Shown here: positions 7,547 through 16,243 of the stretch, piece after piece
Layout: the number at the start of each line of letters is the position of its first letter
How positions within the stretch are numbered: position 1 is the first letter of the stretch
NCBI RefSeq assembly: GCF_040409795.1
Contig: NZ_CP099571.1
Location: 1,364,001 to 1,428,000, forward strand
Direction of reading: 5' to 3'
Source: Polynucleobacter sp. MWH-UH19D
GTDB taxonomy: Bacteria > Pseudomonadota > Gammaproteobacteria > Burkholderiales > Burkholderiaceae
DNA length: 64,000 nt
Notes under the pieces: generated by a model
Database searches by the model: none
Seen by the model: the letters and a program-made list of their open reading frames with translations, nothing else
Told to the model about the DNA's origin: nothing
Position numbers and translations under genes: made by a program

Positions 7547-9823
7547 ATGAGCCTGCAAAATGACACGAATTCCTCGATTTTTACCCTAGATATTGATGGA
7601 ATGACCTGCGCCTCTTGCGTGGCAAGGGTTGAGAAGGCGCTTAATCGAATTCCTGGGGTAGAGGCTGCTAGCGTCAACCTTGCTACAGAACAAGCCAAAG
7701 TTCGTCTCGAGCCTGGCTCATCAACCACAGCAGACGAAATCATCCATTTAGTGCAAAAAACAGGTTATGGCGCCAAGATCAGCTCAGCCCATGGCAATTT
7801 TGATCCCAATCCCGCCCATGCATTTTGGGGTTCAGATGGGTTTGGAAGAGTGCTACTGAGTTTTATTCTCTCCGCCCCACTCTTTTTGCCCATGTTTTTC
7901 ATGCCATTTGGCATCCATTGGGCACTTGCTCCAAAGTGGCAAATTTTATTAGCAACGCCTGTGCAATTCATTTTGGGTTGGCGCTTTTATAAAGCTGGCC
8001 TTAAATCACTAATGGCTGGTGCAGGAAATATGGATTTATTGGTCGCACTTGGAACTAGTGCTGCATATGGACTAAGTGTTTATCAAATGATTGCATCGCC
8101 TCACGCGGACCATGAGCTTTACTTTGAAGGCTCTACAGTCATTATTTGCATGGTCTTGCTTGGTAAATGGCTAGAAGCCAGAGCGAAGCGACAAACCAGC
8201 GAGGCAATTCGTGCGCTTCAAAAATTATGGCCAGCGAATGCAAAGGTTCTCAACTCCAATCTTGTAATAAAAGAAGGTGTTGCTCTTGATCAGTATCGCG
8301 AATTGCCACTGGATCAGGTGTTTCCAGGCGATCATATTTTGGTATTACCAGGCGAACGCATTCCAGTTGATGGCTTGATTCTCCTTGGCAATAGCCACAT
8401 TGATGAGTCGCTTTTAACCGGTGAAAGCGATCCCGTTAAAAAATCACTTGGCGCGAAAGTGATTGGCGGATCACTAAACGGCGAAGGTGTTTTGATTATT
8501 GATGCAAAAGCAGTTGGTGTTGAAAGCGTCTTATCAAAAATCATTACCTTAGTGGAAGATGCTCAAACGCAAAAAGCACCTATCCAGAAATTAGTTGATC
8601 GAGTTAGCGCAATTTTTGTACCAAGCGTCATCATTATTGCGTTATTAACGGGTTTGGCAAATTGGATTTATTTAGACTCGGTTTCTATTGCCATCTTGCG
8701 TTCCGTATCGGTTCTTGTCATTGCCTGCCCCTGTGCGCTTGGCCTAGCCACTCCTGCGGCCATCATGGCGGGGACAGGAGTTGCGGCACGCTTTGGCATC
8801 TTAATCAAAGACCCCCAAGTTTTAGAGTTGGCGCATCGATTACAAATTGTTGCCTTTGATAAAACTGGCACTCTCACTATTGGCAAGCCACAAGTACTCG
8901 AATTCATTGATCTTAGCGGCAGTAATCATCAGAAATTGCTTCTTGCAACTGCAGCGGGCTTGCAAATGGGCAGCGAACATCCATTAGCTAAAGCGTTGAT
9001 TGATGCAGCCAAACTTGCAGGCGCCATTCCTATCCCACCTTCCCAAAGCGAAGCGTTGCCTGGGGTTGGGATCAGCGGCGTACCAAGTTCTGGACCTTGG
9101 GCCAATCAAAAGCTCTCGCTTCAAAGTATTGCTTCGCTCGTAAATAATTCACACTATTCAGAAATTCTAGATAAGTCGCAACACTGCCTAAGCCAAGGAC
9201 AAACCGTATCTGTATTAGTACATTCCGAAACGCCATCAACACCTCTGGCAATCATTGGTTTTGGAGATGAACTCAAGAGCTCGGCAAAGGCAGCAATCTC
9301 TGCTTTACATCAATTACACATTCGTACCGTCATGCTCTCTGGCGACAATATAGCTGCCGCAAAAAGGGTTGGCCAATCCATTGGAATTGATGAAGTTTTT
9401 GGGCAAGTATTACCAAGTAATAAGGCGGAAATTATTCGTCAATTGCAATCCTCTGGCCAAGATCAAGCTAGACAATACGTCGCCATGGTTGGCGATGGAG
9501 TAAACGATGCTCCGGCCTTAGCAAGTGCAGATGTAGGCATGGCAATGTCGACGGGTACAGATGTGGCAATGCAGGCAGCAGGCATCACGCTCATGCGCGG
9601 AGACCCCAGTCTTGTTGCGGGTGCGATTGATATCTCTAAAAAAACTTGGAGCAAGATTGGGCAAAATCTTTTTTGGGCATTTGCATTTAATGCCACAGGC
9701 ATTCCTTTGGCAGCCCTTGGTTATTTATCACCCATGCTCGCGGGTAGCGCAATGGCACTTTCTAGTTTTTGCGTTTTAAGCAATGCGCTCTTACTGAAGC
9801 GTTGGCGCCCTACGCATCACTAA
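7547..9823 (+). CDS. copA: Copper-exporting P1B-type ATPase, CopA-like
   Basis: A 758-residue heavy-metal P-type ATPase in the inner membrane that exports Cu(I) with ATP. One N-terminal HMA domain carries GMTCASC (residues 18-24). It is followed by membrane helices, the actuator loop TGES (about 291), the transmembrane metal site ACPCALGL (about 395), the phosphorylation motif DKTGT (about 437) and the hinge GDGVNDAPAL (about 648). The CPC motif indicates a Cu(I)/Ag(I) subgroup. No good ribosome binding site is seen before the ATG at 7547, and the short distance to the divergent copZ suggests a very short leader. It ends 14 bases before the convergent DUF3047 gene. Confidence 0.95.
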   Translation: MSLQNDTNSSIFTLDIDGMTCASCVARVEKALNRIPGVEAASVNLATEQAKVRLEPGSSTTADEIIHLVQKTGYGAKISSAHGNFDPNPAHAFWGSDGFGRVLLSFILSAPLFLPMFFMPFGIHWALAPKWQILLATPVQFILGWRFYKAGLKSLMAGAGNMDLLVALGTSAAYGLSVYQMIASPHADHELYFEGSTVIICMVLLGKWLEARAKRQTSEAIRALQKLWPANAKVLNSNLVIKEGVALDQYRELPLDQVFPGDHILVLPGERIPVDGLILLGNSHIDESLLTGESDPVKKSLGAKVIGGSLNGEGVLIIDAKAVGVESVLSKIITLVEDAQTQKAPIQKLVDRVSAIFVPSVIIIALLTGLANWIYLDSVSIAILRSVSVLVIACPCALGLATPAAIMAGTGVAARFGILIKDPQVLELAHRLQIVAFDKTGTLTIGKPQVLEFIDLSGSNHQKLLLATAAGLQMGSEHPLAKALIDAAKLAGAIPIPPSQSEALPGVGISGVPSSGPWANQKLSLQSIASLVNNSHYSEILDKSQHCLSQGQTVSVLVHSETPSTPLAIIGFGDELKSSAKAAISALHQLHIRTVMLSGDNIAAAKRVGQSIGIDEVFGQVLPSNKAEIIRQLQSSGQDQARQYVAMVGDGVNDAPALASADVGMAMSTGTDVAMQAAGITLMRGDPSLVAGAIDISKKTWSKIGQNLFWAFAFNATGIPLAALGYLSPMLAGSAMALSSFCVLSNALLLKRWRPTHH

Positions 9824-9837
9824 TTCAAGCATCGCGC

Positions 9838-10635
9838 TTATTTTGCAGACTTACGGATTAGCTCAATATCACCATAAAAAGCGCGAGTTTCAGATTTAGT
9901 GTTATCCGTATCAGTAAGCAAAGCTATGCCAATCAAATCTCCTGGAATTTCACCATAAGCTCGTTTATAGTCTGCCGACAAATCTCGCTGATGCTTGTGC
10001 CATTGACCTAAATTATCCCAACCTGAATCCACCACAATCATTTTGATCCGCGAAGTATGGGCATTCGTAATGATGGAATCTACAGGCGACTTACCAGACC
10101 AGATATACATCAAGGTGGCATAAGGCATTTCTTGGCCGCTAATTAAATTCGCCATCTCAAAATTCATTTTTTCTTTTAAAGAAAGTTTGGATTTATTGCC
10201 ATCAAATGCAACCAATATTCTCAATGGGGCATCATCTCGATAACCTTCACTGTTATCAGCTTCAGGCATCGCACTCAACGCCTTCCACTCCCATTGCAGC
10301 CATAAATTTGACACCTTCTTTGGTTTTAGCTTGACCGCCAAACCTGATGCTGCCGTTTTTGAGTTCGCACTTAAAACTGTTCTGCCTTGGTAATTCTCCA
10401 AACGATAGATGGTGTTCTTCTTATAAGGTGCAATGCGATAGAAGTTCCATCCTTGCGGCATACCCTCGCGCCCCGCTTGAGCAGAAAATTTTGGCAACTC
10501 TTCCTGAGCGGGTATTTGATCAACTCGAAAGCTTTTGCCAGACTCATCTTGAACGGAGTCTCCGCCAAATCCAGCACATCCAGATAAAACAATGGCTAAC
10601 AGGATTGTTGTGAGAAATAAGGCAATTTTTCGCAT
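9838..10635 (-). CDS. DUF3047 domain lipoprotein
   Basis: A 265-residue exported protein. From the ATG at 10635 the N-terminus is a lipoprotein signal (MRKIALFLTTILLA then LSGC at residues 17-20), so the mature protein is probably anchored to a membrane. The body matches the DUF3047 pattern: WLQWEWKA, DDAPLRILVAFDG and a C-terminal block with IALLTDTDNT. DUF3047 proteins are common in Proteobacteria and have no known function; the fold may resemble carbohydrate-binding jelly-roll proteins, but that is a guess. A longer reading to 10716 lacks a signal peptide at its start and was not used. It is divergent from the GT39 gene by 47 bases. Confidence 0.88.
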   Translation of the reverse strand: MRKIALFLTTILLAIVLSGCAGFGGDSVQDESGKSFRVDQIPAQEELPKFSAQAGREGMPQGWNFYRIAPYKKNTIYRLENYQGRTVLSANSKTAASGLAVKLKPKKVSNLWLQWEWKALSAMPEADNSEGYRDDAPLRILVAFDGNKSKLSLKEKMNFEMANLISGQEMPYATLMYIWSGKSPVDSIITNAHTSRIKMIVVDSGWDNLGQWHKHQRDLSADYKRAYGEIPGDLIGIALLTDTDNTKSETRAFYGDIELIRKSAK

Positions 10636-10682
10636 AACAGAATTGTCCCAAAGTTTTACCCAACTGAGACTAAAATCGTCAA

Positions 10683-12179
10683 ATGCGCCAACACTCACCA
10701 TCAAGCTGGGCCGCAATCAGCATTTGCATTGCGGCATTGGTGCACTTTGCTTTGGGCTTCTCAATTGAATTTTCTGTTGATGAGGCTCACTACGCTTTAT
10801 ATGCGCAACATCTTGCTTGGAGCTACTTTGATCACCCACCATTGGTGGGATGGATCCAATGGCCACTTATAAGCATCACTTCGCTTGAAGGAATCATTCG
10901 ACTCATACCAGAGTTTCTTTGGGTGATCTCTTGTTACTTGGTTTATCAAGTGACATTAGAAATTCATCACCTCATCCAAGGCAGAAATGCAGGCTACCTA
11001 ACTAGTACGCTGCCCGCTCAAAATACCTGCGGACTAATGGCTGTACTTGCGATTATTGCCGCTCCGATTCCTCACGTGCTCGCGATTGGTTTATTGCCAG
11101 ATACTTTACTGACACCTCTGAGTCTTGGGCTCATGTTGATGGCACTTCGCTGGCTTAGCAAAGAGTACTTTAATGTCAGTGATTGGGTTTTTACAGGTGT
11201 TTTGTTAGGTCTATCAGGCCTCAGCAAATACACCGCAGCCTTTAGCGCTTTGGCACTCTTACTTGTCTTCTTAAGTAGCCCAAGAAAAAATTGGATTAAC
11301 ACTACTGGATTTTGGTTAGCCGCCATCATCGCTCTTTTTTGCATTAGTCCTGTCCTCTATTGGAATTGGGCAAACGACTGGATCTCATTTAAGTATCAAA
11401 TTGCACATGGTGCAGGTAGTACATGGCTATGGCGAAAATTAGCTACCTATGTAGGTCTACAGATTTTGGTTTACGGACCTTTGCTGTTACTTGGTACTTA
11501 TTTATTTATTAAATATTGTGTGCATGGTGCGAAGCTTTCTGTATGGGCATTGCTTGGATTTTTTGTCATTCCATTTGCCATCTTCGCATCACTCTCTGGC
11601 GGCGGAGGCCTGCCACACTGGACAGCCCCAGCATGGTTCTGTCTTGCCCCCTTTGCGGGAATCGGCTTAGCAAAAGCTTGGTCGATGCAACATCGCCGTC
11701 TCATTCAAATTCTGTTTGTCTCTCAGTTGCTACTTTGCACTATTGGATTCGCTTACGTTCTAGCGGGTGGCATTCAATCAGAAGTGATTAAAGCAAATCC
11801 AATAGCTGACCTATATGGCTGGAAATCAGCTGGACACAAGGCATCTGAGCTGACACAAGCAACAAAAGCTCAAGGAATTGCCGTGCAAAATTGGACCTTG
11901 GGAAGTAGAGCTGCATGGTATGCAAAACCGACCCCGGTATTTGTTTTGGATGAGCGACGAGATCAGTTTGACCTATGGTTTGGCGATCTTCCTCAAGGGG
12001 CAAATATTCTTCTCATCAACTGGTCTGGAATGTCCTTTCCTGCGCCAATTGGCAATAAAAACTCTTTTGAGCGATGTGAGCCCTTAGATAGCCTAGAAAT
12101 TAAGCGTTTTGGGCAAATTTTGTCTAAATTTGACTTTAGCCTTTGTAGCAACTGGCAGGGATCTAGCTTAGCCAAGTAA
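10683..12179 (+). CDS. GT39-family membrane glycosyltransferase (ArnT/PMT-like)
   Basis: A 498-residue multi-pass inner-membrane protein. The family hallmark is near residues 33-55: VDEAHYALYAQH followed by SYFDHPPLVGW, where the acidic pair after the first membrane helix is catalytic in ArnT and protein mannosyltransferases. About ten hydrophobic segments follow, then a soluble C-terminal portion of about 100 residues. Such enzymes transfer a sugar from a polyprenyl-phosphate donor to a lipid or protein on the periplasmic side. The acceptor and sugar cannot be told. It heads a four-gene plus-strand run with a flippase-like protein, a GT9 enzyme and a PAP2 phosphatase. Confidence 0.92.
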   Translation: MRQHSPSSWAAISICIAALVHFALGFSIEFSVDEAHYALYAQHLAWSYFDHPPLVGWIQWPLISITSLEGIIRLIPEFLWVISCYLVYQVTLEIHHLIQGRNAGYLTSTLPAQNTCGLMAVLAIIAAPIPHVLAIGLLPDTLLTPLSLGLMLMALRWLSKEYFNVSDWVFTGVLLGLSGLSKYTAAFSALALLLVFLSSPRKNWINTTGFWLAAIIALFCISPVLYWNWANDWISFKYQIAHGAGSTWLWRKLATYVGLQILVYGPLLLLGTYLFIKYCVHGAKLSVWALLGFFVIPFAIFASLSGGGGLPHWTAPAWFCLAPFAGIGLAKAWSMQHRRLIQILFVSQLLLCTIGFAYVLAGGIQSEVIKANPIADLYGWKSAGHKASELTQATKAQGIAVQNWTLGSRAAWYAKPTPVFVLDERRDQFDLWFGDLPQGANILLINWSGMSFPAPIGNKNSFERCEPLDSLEIKRFGQILSKFDFSLCSNWQGSSLAK

Positions 12180-12228
12180 ATCACTAAAATTCAAGACCTT
12201 AGGCGCCCAAAGCATTATCCTTACGCCT

Positions 12229-13278
12229 ATGCGTTCACAAGTTACATCTACCCCAAATCCAAAAAATACTGCTGGGTGGAAATCCATTCTAAAACGCGCA
12301 TGGCCAACGATTCGTATTGTTCTGTCTATTGCTTTGCTTTGGAAAGCAACCAGTGGCATCGATTGGCATACCCTACTCGACTCTGAGATCAAGATGCAAC
12401 CTATATGGCTGGTTGCTGCGGCAATTGCGATTTGCTGTGCCTTCATTTGTGGCGGCTTGCGCTGGGGTTTTCTGATGCGCAGCGTCGGATTCCAGGGCGG
12501 GCTATTTAAATATATCGCCTTATATTTTGCTGGCGGTTTAATTAATCAAGGCTTACCAAGCACTCTCGGCGGGGACAGCTATCGGGCAATCACTGCTACG
12601 CATTTCAATAGCGCCGGTAGCCTCAGCGAAACAAAAGAGCTTGATCAAGAACTACATCATTCCGTTGATTTAGAACATGCAACACCGAAGCTCCGCTTGA
12701 GCTTTGCAATGGTACTGGTAGATCGCCTCTTGGGATTGGCAGGAAATAATTTACTTGGTGGACTTGGACTTATTCTGGGTGGCGCCACTCTTGCAGCTTG
12801 GGGTCAAGATCTTGGCTATGCCGTGGTCGCCGTAATGGTATTGGCTGGACTCTCTATAGCATTGGTGTTGACTTGGAAACCCACAACCGAGTTATTGCAA
12901 AAGTTACTTGCTCGCTTAAACATGGGCAATGCAATGCCAGGAATAAGACTGGCTTTCTCCTGGCCAATGAATATTGCTCAAGCAATTTTTGCGATTGCCA
13001 TCCATGGATTTATTATTTTGGCTTTTGGATTCTGCTTAAGAGCCTATGGGGCTGAAGCACCCATTTCCAGCCTGATGATTGGCTTGCCAGCACTAAGCCT
13101 TTTACTCATGCTGCCGATCAGTATTTCAGGGTGGGGTCTACGTGAAGCCACTCTATCTTCTGTCTTAGCACTTTGGGGGGTGAGCCCATCACTCACAGTA
13201 TTAGCCTCAATTAGTTACGGCGCACTTACTGTGATTTCCGTTCTACCAGGTGCATATTTTTTACTAAAACGAAAATAA
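12229..13278 (+). CDS. Flippase-like membrane protein (LPG synthase TM / UPF0104 family)
   Basis: A 349-residue protein with seven to eight membrane segments. Family motifs are present: GGLINQGLPSTLGGDSYRA near residues 102-120 and ISGWGLREATLSS near 301-313. The domain is shared with the membrane part of lysylphosphatidylglycerol synthases (MprF), where it flips the lipid, and with stand-alone proteins found in glycolipid and hopanoid gene clusters. No aminoacyl-transferase domain is attached, so it is not a full MprF. An insertion of about 25 residues after SYRAIT, rich in acidic residues, is unusual. Its role here is probably transport or presentation of a lipid-linked intermediate, by inference from the neighbours. 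Confidence 0.88.
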   Translation: MRSQVTSTPNPKNTAGWKSILKRAWPTIRIVLSIALLWKATSGIDWHTLLDSEIKMQPIWLVAAAIAICCAFICGGLRWGFLMRSVGFQGGLFKYIALYFAGGLINQGLPSTLGGDSYRAITATHFNSAGSLSETKELDQELHHSVDLEHATPKLRLSFAMVLVDRLLGLAGNNLLGGLGLILGGATLAAWGQDLGYAVVAVMVLAGLSIALVLTWKPTTELLQKLLARLNMGNAMPGIRLAFSWPMNIAQAIFAIAIHGFIILAFGFCLRAYGAEAPISSLMIGLPALSLLLMLPISISGWGLREATLSSVLALWGVSPSLTVLASISYGALTVISVLPGAYFLLKRK

Positions 13279-13293
13279 TCTCAGAGCGAAATT

Positions 13294-14553
13294 ATGGCTA
13301 TTAGCGTCAATACTATGCGGGCAATTGATCATTGGGTTGGTGTACCCCTTTGTGCAATCGTTAGCCCCTTTGTGGCAGTAGTTGACGGCATCAAAAATAT
13401 ATTTAGCCGCGGACCAGAAACACCAAAAAAACTATTATTTATTGAGCTGTCTGAGATGGGTAGCGCAATTCTGGTAGATCCTGCCATGCGAAACGCACAG
13501 GCACGCGGCGCAGAGATCTTTTTCTTAATTTTTAAAAGTAATCGCGCTAGCCTTACCCTACTCAATACCGTAAAGCCAGAAAATATCTTCACGATTGACT
13601 CTTCTAGCTTAAGTGGCCTGATTAAAGATACATTGCGCTTTTTAGTTTTGGCTCGCTATCACCGCATTGATGCAGTGATTGATTTGGAATTATTCTCACG
13701 CTTTACTGCCCTCCTTACTGGTCTATGCGGTGCTCGCAAGCGCGTTGGTTATCATATTTTTCATGGTGAAGGGTTATGGCGCGGCTTTATGCTGACTCGC
13801 AAAGTTCATTACAACCCACATATTCATATCACCAAAAACTTCCTAGCCCTAATTCATGCGGCTTTTGCTAAAGAAATTGAAGTTCCTTATAGCAAGATTC
13901 ATATTGCCGATGCTGAAGTAAAGCTTGAGCAAGCGGTGATTAATCCCGATGTTTTAAAGAAGGTACTAGCTCGCATTGAGAAAAAGGCTGCTGAAGCCGG
14001 CATTTCTTTTACCTTTGGAAAAAATCGCATTATCTTGATCAATCCAAATGCAAGTGACCTCTTGCCACAACGTCGCTGGTCGCAACAACGTTTCTCTGAG
14101 CTCATTCAAGCAGTAAATCAGCGCTATCCAGAAGACCTGATTTTGATCACAGGGTCACCAGCGGAATTTGTCTATGTAGATAAAGTGCGCTTTGTTGCCA
14201 ATGTCAAGAACGCCCTAAACTTTGCAGGTCAGGTGACTTTTTCTGAATTGCCTCCGCTCTACACACTCTCTGATGTAATGGTCACGAATGATTCTGGCCC
14301 AGGACACTTCTCTGCGGTCACACCCCTCAGAACCGTGGTGCTGTTTGGCCCGGAAACTCCTGCGCTATATGGTTCAGTTGGTAATTCTATTGCGATTACT
14401 GCAAATCTTGCTTGCTCTCCTTGTGTCAGCGCAGCAAACCATCGTAAGACCCCTTGTCATGACAATGTTTGCATGCAAGCAATTAGCGTTGCTCAAGTTT
14501 TAGAGAAAGTTAGCATTCAATTGCAAGAAGCGGATAAAGCTAAAGGCCGCTAG
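13294..14553 (+). CDS. GT9-family glycosyltransferase (heptosyltransferase-like)
   Basis: A 419-residue protein of the glycosyltransferase 9 family, which includes the LPS core heptosyltransferases. Motifs include LLFIELSEMGSAIL near residue 47, NPNASDLLPQRRW near 250, TNDSGPGHFSAVT near 330 and GPETPALYG near 350, followed by a Cys-rich tail segment containing CSPC and CHDNVC. An N-terminal extension of about 40 residues with an amphipathic or membrane-contacting segment precedes the first Rossmann domain; this is longer than WaaC or WaaF. It is encoded between a flippase-like protein and a PAP2 phosphatase, so it probably acts on a lipid-linked glycan at the inner membrane. The donor sugar is unknown. 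Confidence 0.9.
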   Translation: MAISVNTMRAIDHWVGVPLCAIVSPFVAVVDGIKNIFSRGPETPKKLLFIELSEMGSAILVDPAMRNAQARGAEIFFLIFKSNRASLTLLNTVKPENIFTIDSSSLSGLIKDTLRFLVLARYHRIDAVIDLELFSRFTALLTGLCGARKRVGYHIFHGEGLWRGFMLTRKVHYNPHIHITKNFLALIHAAFAKEIEVPYSKIHIADAEVKLEQAVINPDVLKKVLARIEKKAAEAGISFTFGKNRIILINPNASDLLPQRRWSQQRFSELIQAVNQRYPEDLILITGSPAEFVYVDKVRFVANVKNALNFAGQVTFSELPPLYTLSDVMVTNDSGPGHFSAVTPLRTVVLFGPETPALYGSVGNSIAITANLACSPCVSAANHRKTPCHDNVCMQAISVAQVLEKVSIQLQEADKAKGR

Positions 14554-14557
14554 TGAA

Positions 14558-15349
14558 ATGAGCAAAAAAGCGATTTCTACGCTAACTTGGTTTATCCCGA
14601 TCGCTCCTATAGCTCTTGCTGCAGCGATTTATTTTGGTGAATTTCAAAGCAGTAGCTTTTTATCAATCAATCGCTTTACTCAACTCCTACCAGACACCTT
14701 GTGGGCATGGCTCACGTTCTTGGGTAATGGTTGGGGAGTATTTGCCTTAGCATTTCCATTACTTTTATTGGCACCACGAATATTTAGTGCTGGCATTTTA
14801 GGTGGCGCGATCTCCGCTCTGGCTAGTAGCACCCTAAAAAATATCTTTGATCTACCCAGACCTGGAGGTCTGCTAGAGGATGGTAGTTTTCACCGAATAG
14901 GCGATCTTCTGCAATACAAGGCTTTTCCATCTGGTCATACCCTTACCGCTTTTGCAATTGCAAGCGCATTGTATTTTTCTTGCGCCAAGAATAATCGCAC
15001 TCACCTACTGATCCTATTCCTTGTAGCCGGTCTAGTAGGTTTATCTCGGAATGCTGTTGGAGCTCACTGGCTAACCGATGTCTTGGCAGGCGCCGGAGTT
15101 GGAATGTGGTGTGGAATGATCGGCGCCTATCTAGCAAATTACCTGCCTGAATCTCAACTGAAGCCACAAGCCCTTTGGACTCGGTTTATTGCTGTTGGCG
15201 GGCTTGTATCGATTTATGCCCATTACTCCCAAGTCATGGATCTTGAGTTAAATCTCCCACTGCAATATGCCTCTATTGCGATTATTACCATCACCTTAAT
15301 ATTTTTTATCAAGGCACAGGCAAGTCATTCCCAAACGAATGTAGAGTAA
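14558..15349 (+). CDS. PAP2-family membrane phosphatase
   Basis: A 263-residue inner-membrane protein with the three PAP2 motifs: KNIFDLPRPG (KxxxxxxRP), FPSGHT, and SRNAVGAHWLTDVLAG (SRxxxxxHxxxD). These form the active site of lipid phosphatases that dephosphorylate phosphatidate, undecaprenyl pyrophosphate or lipid A. The start lies five bases after the GT9 stop, so it is translated from the same message. Given the neighbours, recycling of undecaprenyl (pyro)phosphate or removal of a lipid phosphate is likely, but the substrate cannot be read from the sequence. It ends five bases before rlmJ. Confidence 0.92.
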   Translation: MSKKAISTLTWFIPIAPIALAAAIYFGEFQSSSFLSINRFTQLLPDTLWAWLTFLGNGWGVFALAFPLLLLAPRIFSAGILGGAISALASSTLKNIFDLPRPGGLLEDGSFHRIGDLLQYKAFPSGHTLTAFAIASALYFSCAKNNRTHLLILFLVAGLVGLSRNAVGAHWLTDVLAGAGVGMWCGMIGAYLANYLPESQLKPQALWTRFIAVGGLVSIYAHYSQVMDLELNLPLQYASIAIITITLIFFIKAQASHSQTNVE

Positions 15350-15354
15350 GGCTC

Positions 15355-16224
15355 ATGTTTAGTTATCGTCATGCTTTTCATGCTGGTAGTCATGCCGATA
15401 TTCTGAAGCACATCGTTCTTATTCAACTGGTTCAATATTTACAAGAAAAACCTGGCGCATTAACCATCGTGGATACCCATGCTGGCGCTGGAATTTATAG
15501 CCTAGAAGATGGCTTTGCCGCTGTTAGCAAAGAGGCTGCGGGCGGAATCTTTCGTCTTCAGAAGTTTGTGGAGGCAGGCAATACTGTTCCTAAAAGTATC
15601 CAGCAGTATCTAGACTGTATTTCTTCTGAAAATCCTCAAGGTGAAATTCAGATTTACCCAGGATCGCCATTTATTCTTGCGCGCTTTTTAAGATTGCAAG
15701 ATCGTCTCAAATTATTTGAATTGCATCCCAAAGAAATCGATATTCTGCGTCAGAATGTTTCGCAACTTAAACAGTCCAAACAAATCGATGTGTATGCACA
15801 AGATAGCTTTAGCAGACTAAAAGGTCTGCTCCCACCACCAAGTAGACGTGGTCTTGTGCTCATCGATCCTTCATATGAAGATAAACAAGACTACCGTAAT
15901 CTTGAAATCGCAATTGAGGAAGCTTTGCGTCGCTTTGCAACGGGTTGCTATGCAATTTGGTATCCAGCCATTTCCAGAAGAGAATCCGCAGAACTACCAG
16001 AGCGTATGAAGCGGATTGCGACTGCCAATAAACGCTCTTGGTTACATGCCGAGTTAAGAGTAGAAAACGCTCCGAATGAGCGCCGTTTGCAAGCTAGCGG
16101 TATGTTTATTATTAATCCACCATGGACGCTTGAGAAACATCTAGCTGAAGCGTTGCCGGTATTAGTTAAGGCCCTCGGCTTGGATGGTGGAGCAAAACTA
16201 ATATTGAAGAGCTTTGAGGCCTAA
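15355..16224 (+). CDS. rlmJ: 23S rRNA (adenine2030-N6)-methyltransferase RlmJ
   Basis: A 289-residue cytoplasmic Rossmann-fold methyltransferase. The start MFSYRHAFHAGSHADILKH is the conserved N-terminus of RlmJ, which methylates A2030 of 23S rRNA using SAM. The SAM-binding region includes DTHAGAGIYSL near residues 40-50. Motif IV reads DPSYE near residue 168 where many N6-adenine methyltransferases have DPPY; this serine variant is acceptable in the family. The length is usual. It follows the PAP2 gene by five bases and is convergent with ldcA, with 19 bases between. Confidence 0.96.
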   Translation: MFSYRHAFHAGSHADILKHIVLIQLVQYLQEKPGALTIVDTHAGAGIYSLEDGFAAVSKEAAGGIFRLQKFVEAGNTVPKSIQQYLDCISSENPQGEIQIYPGSPFILARFLRLQDRLKLFELHPKEIDILRQNVSQLKQSKQIDVYAQDSFSRLKGLLPPPSRRGLVLIDPSYEDKQDYRNLEIAIEEALRRFATGCYAIWYPAISRRESAELPERMKRIATANKRSWLHAELRVENAPNERRLQASGMFIINPPWTLEKHLAEALPVLVKALGLDGGAKLILKSFEA

Positions 16225-16243
16225 AGGATCTAAGAAAGCTCAC

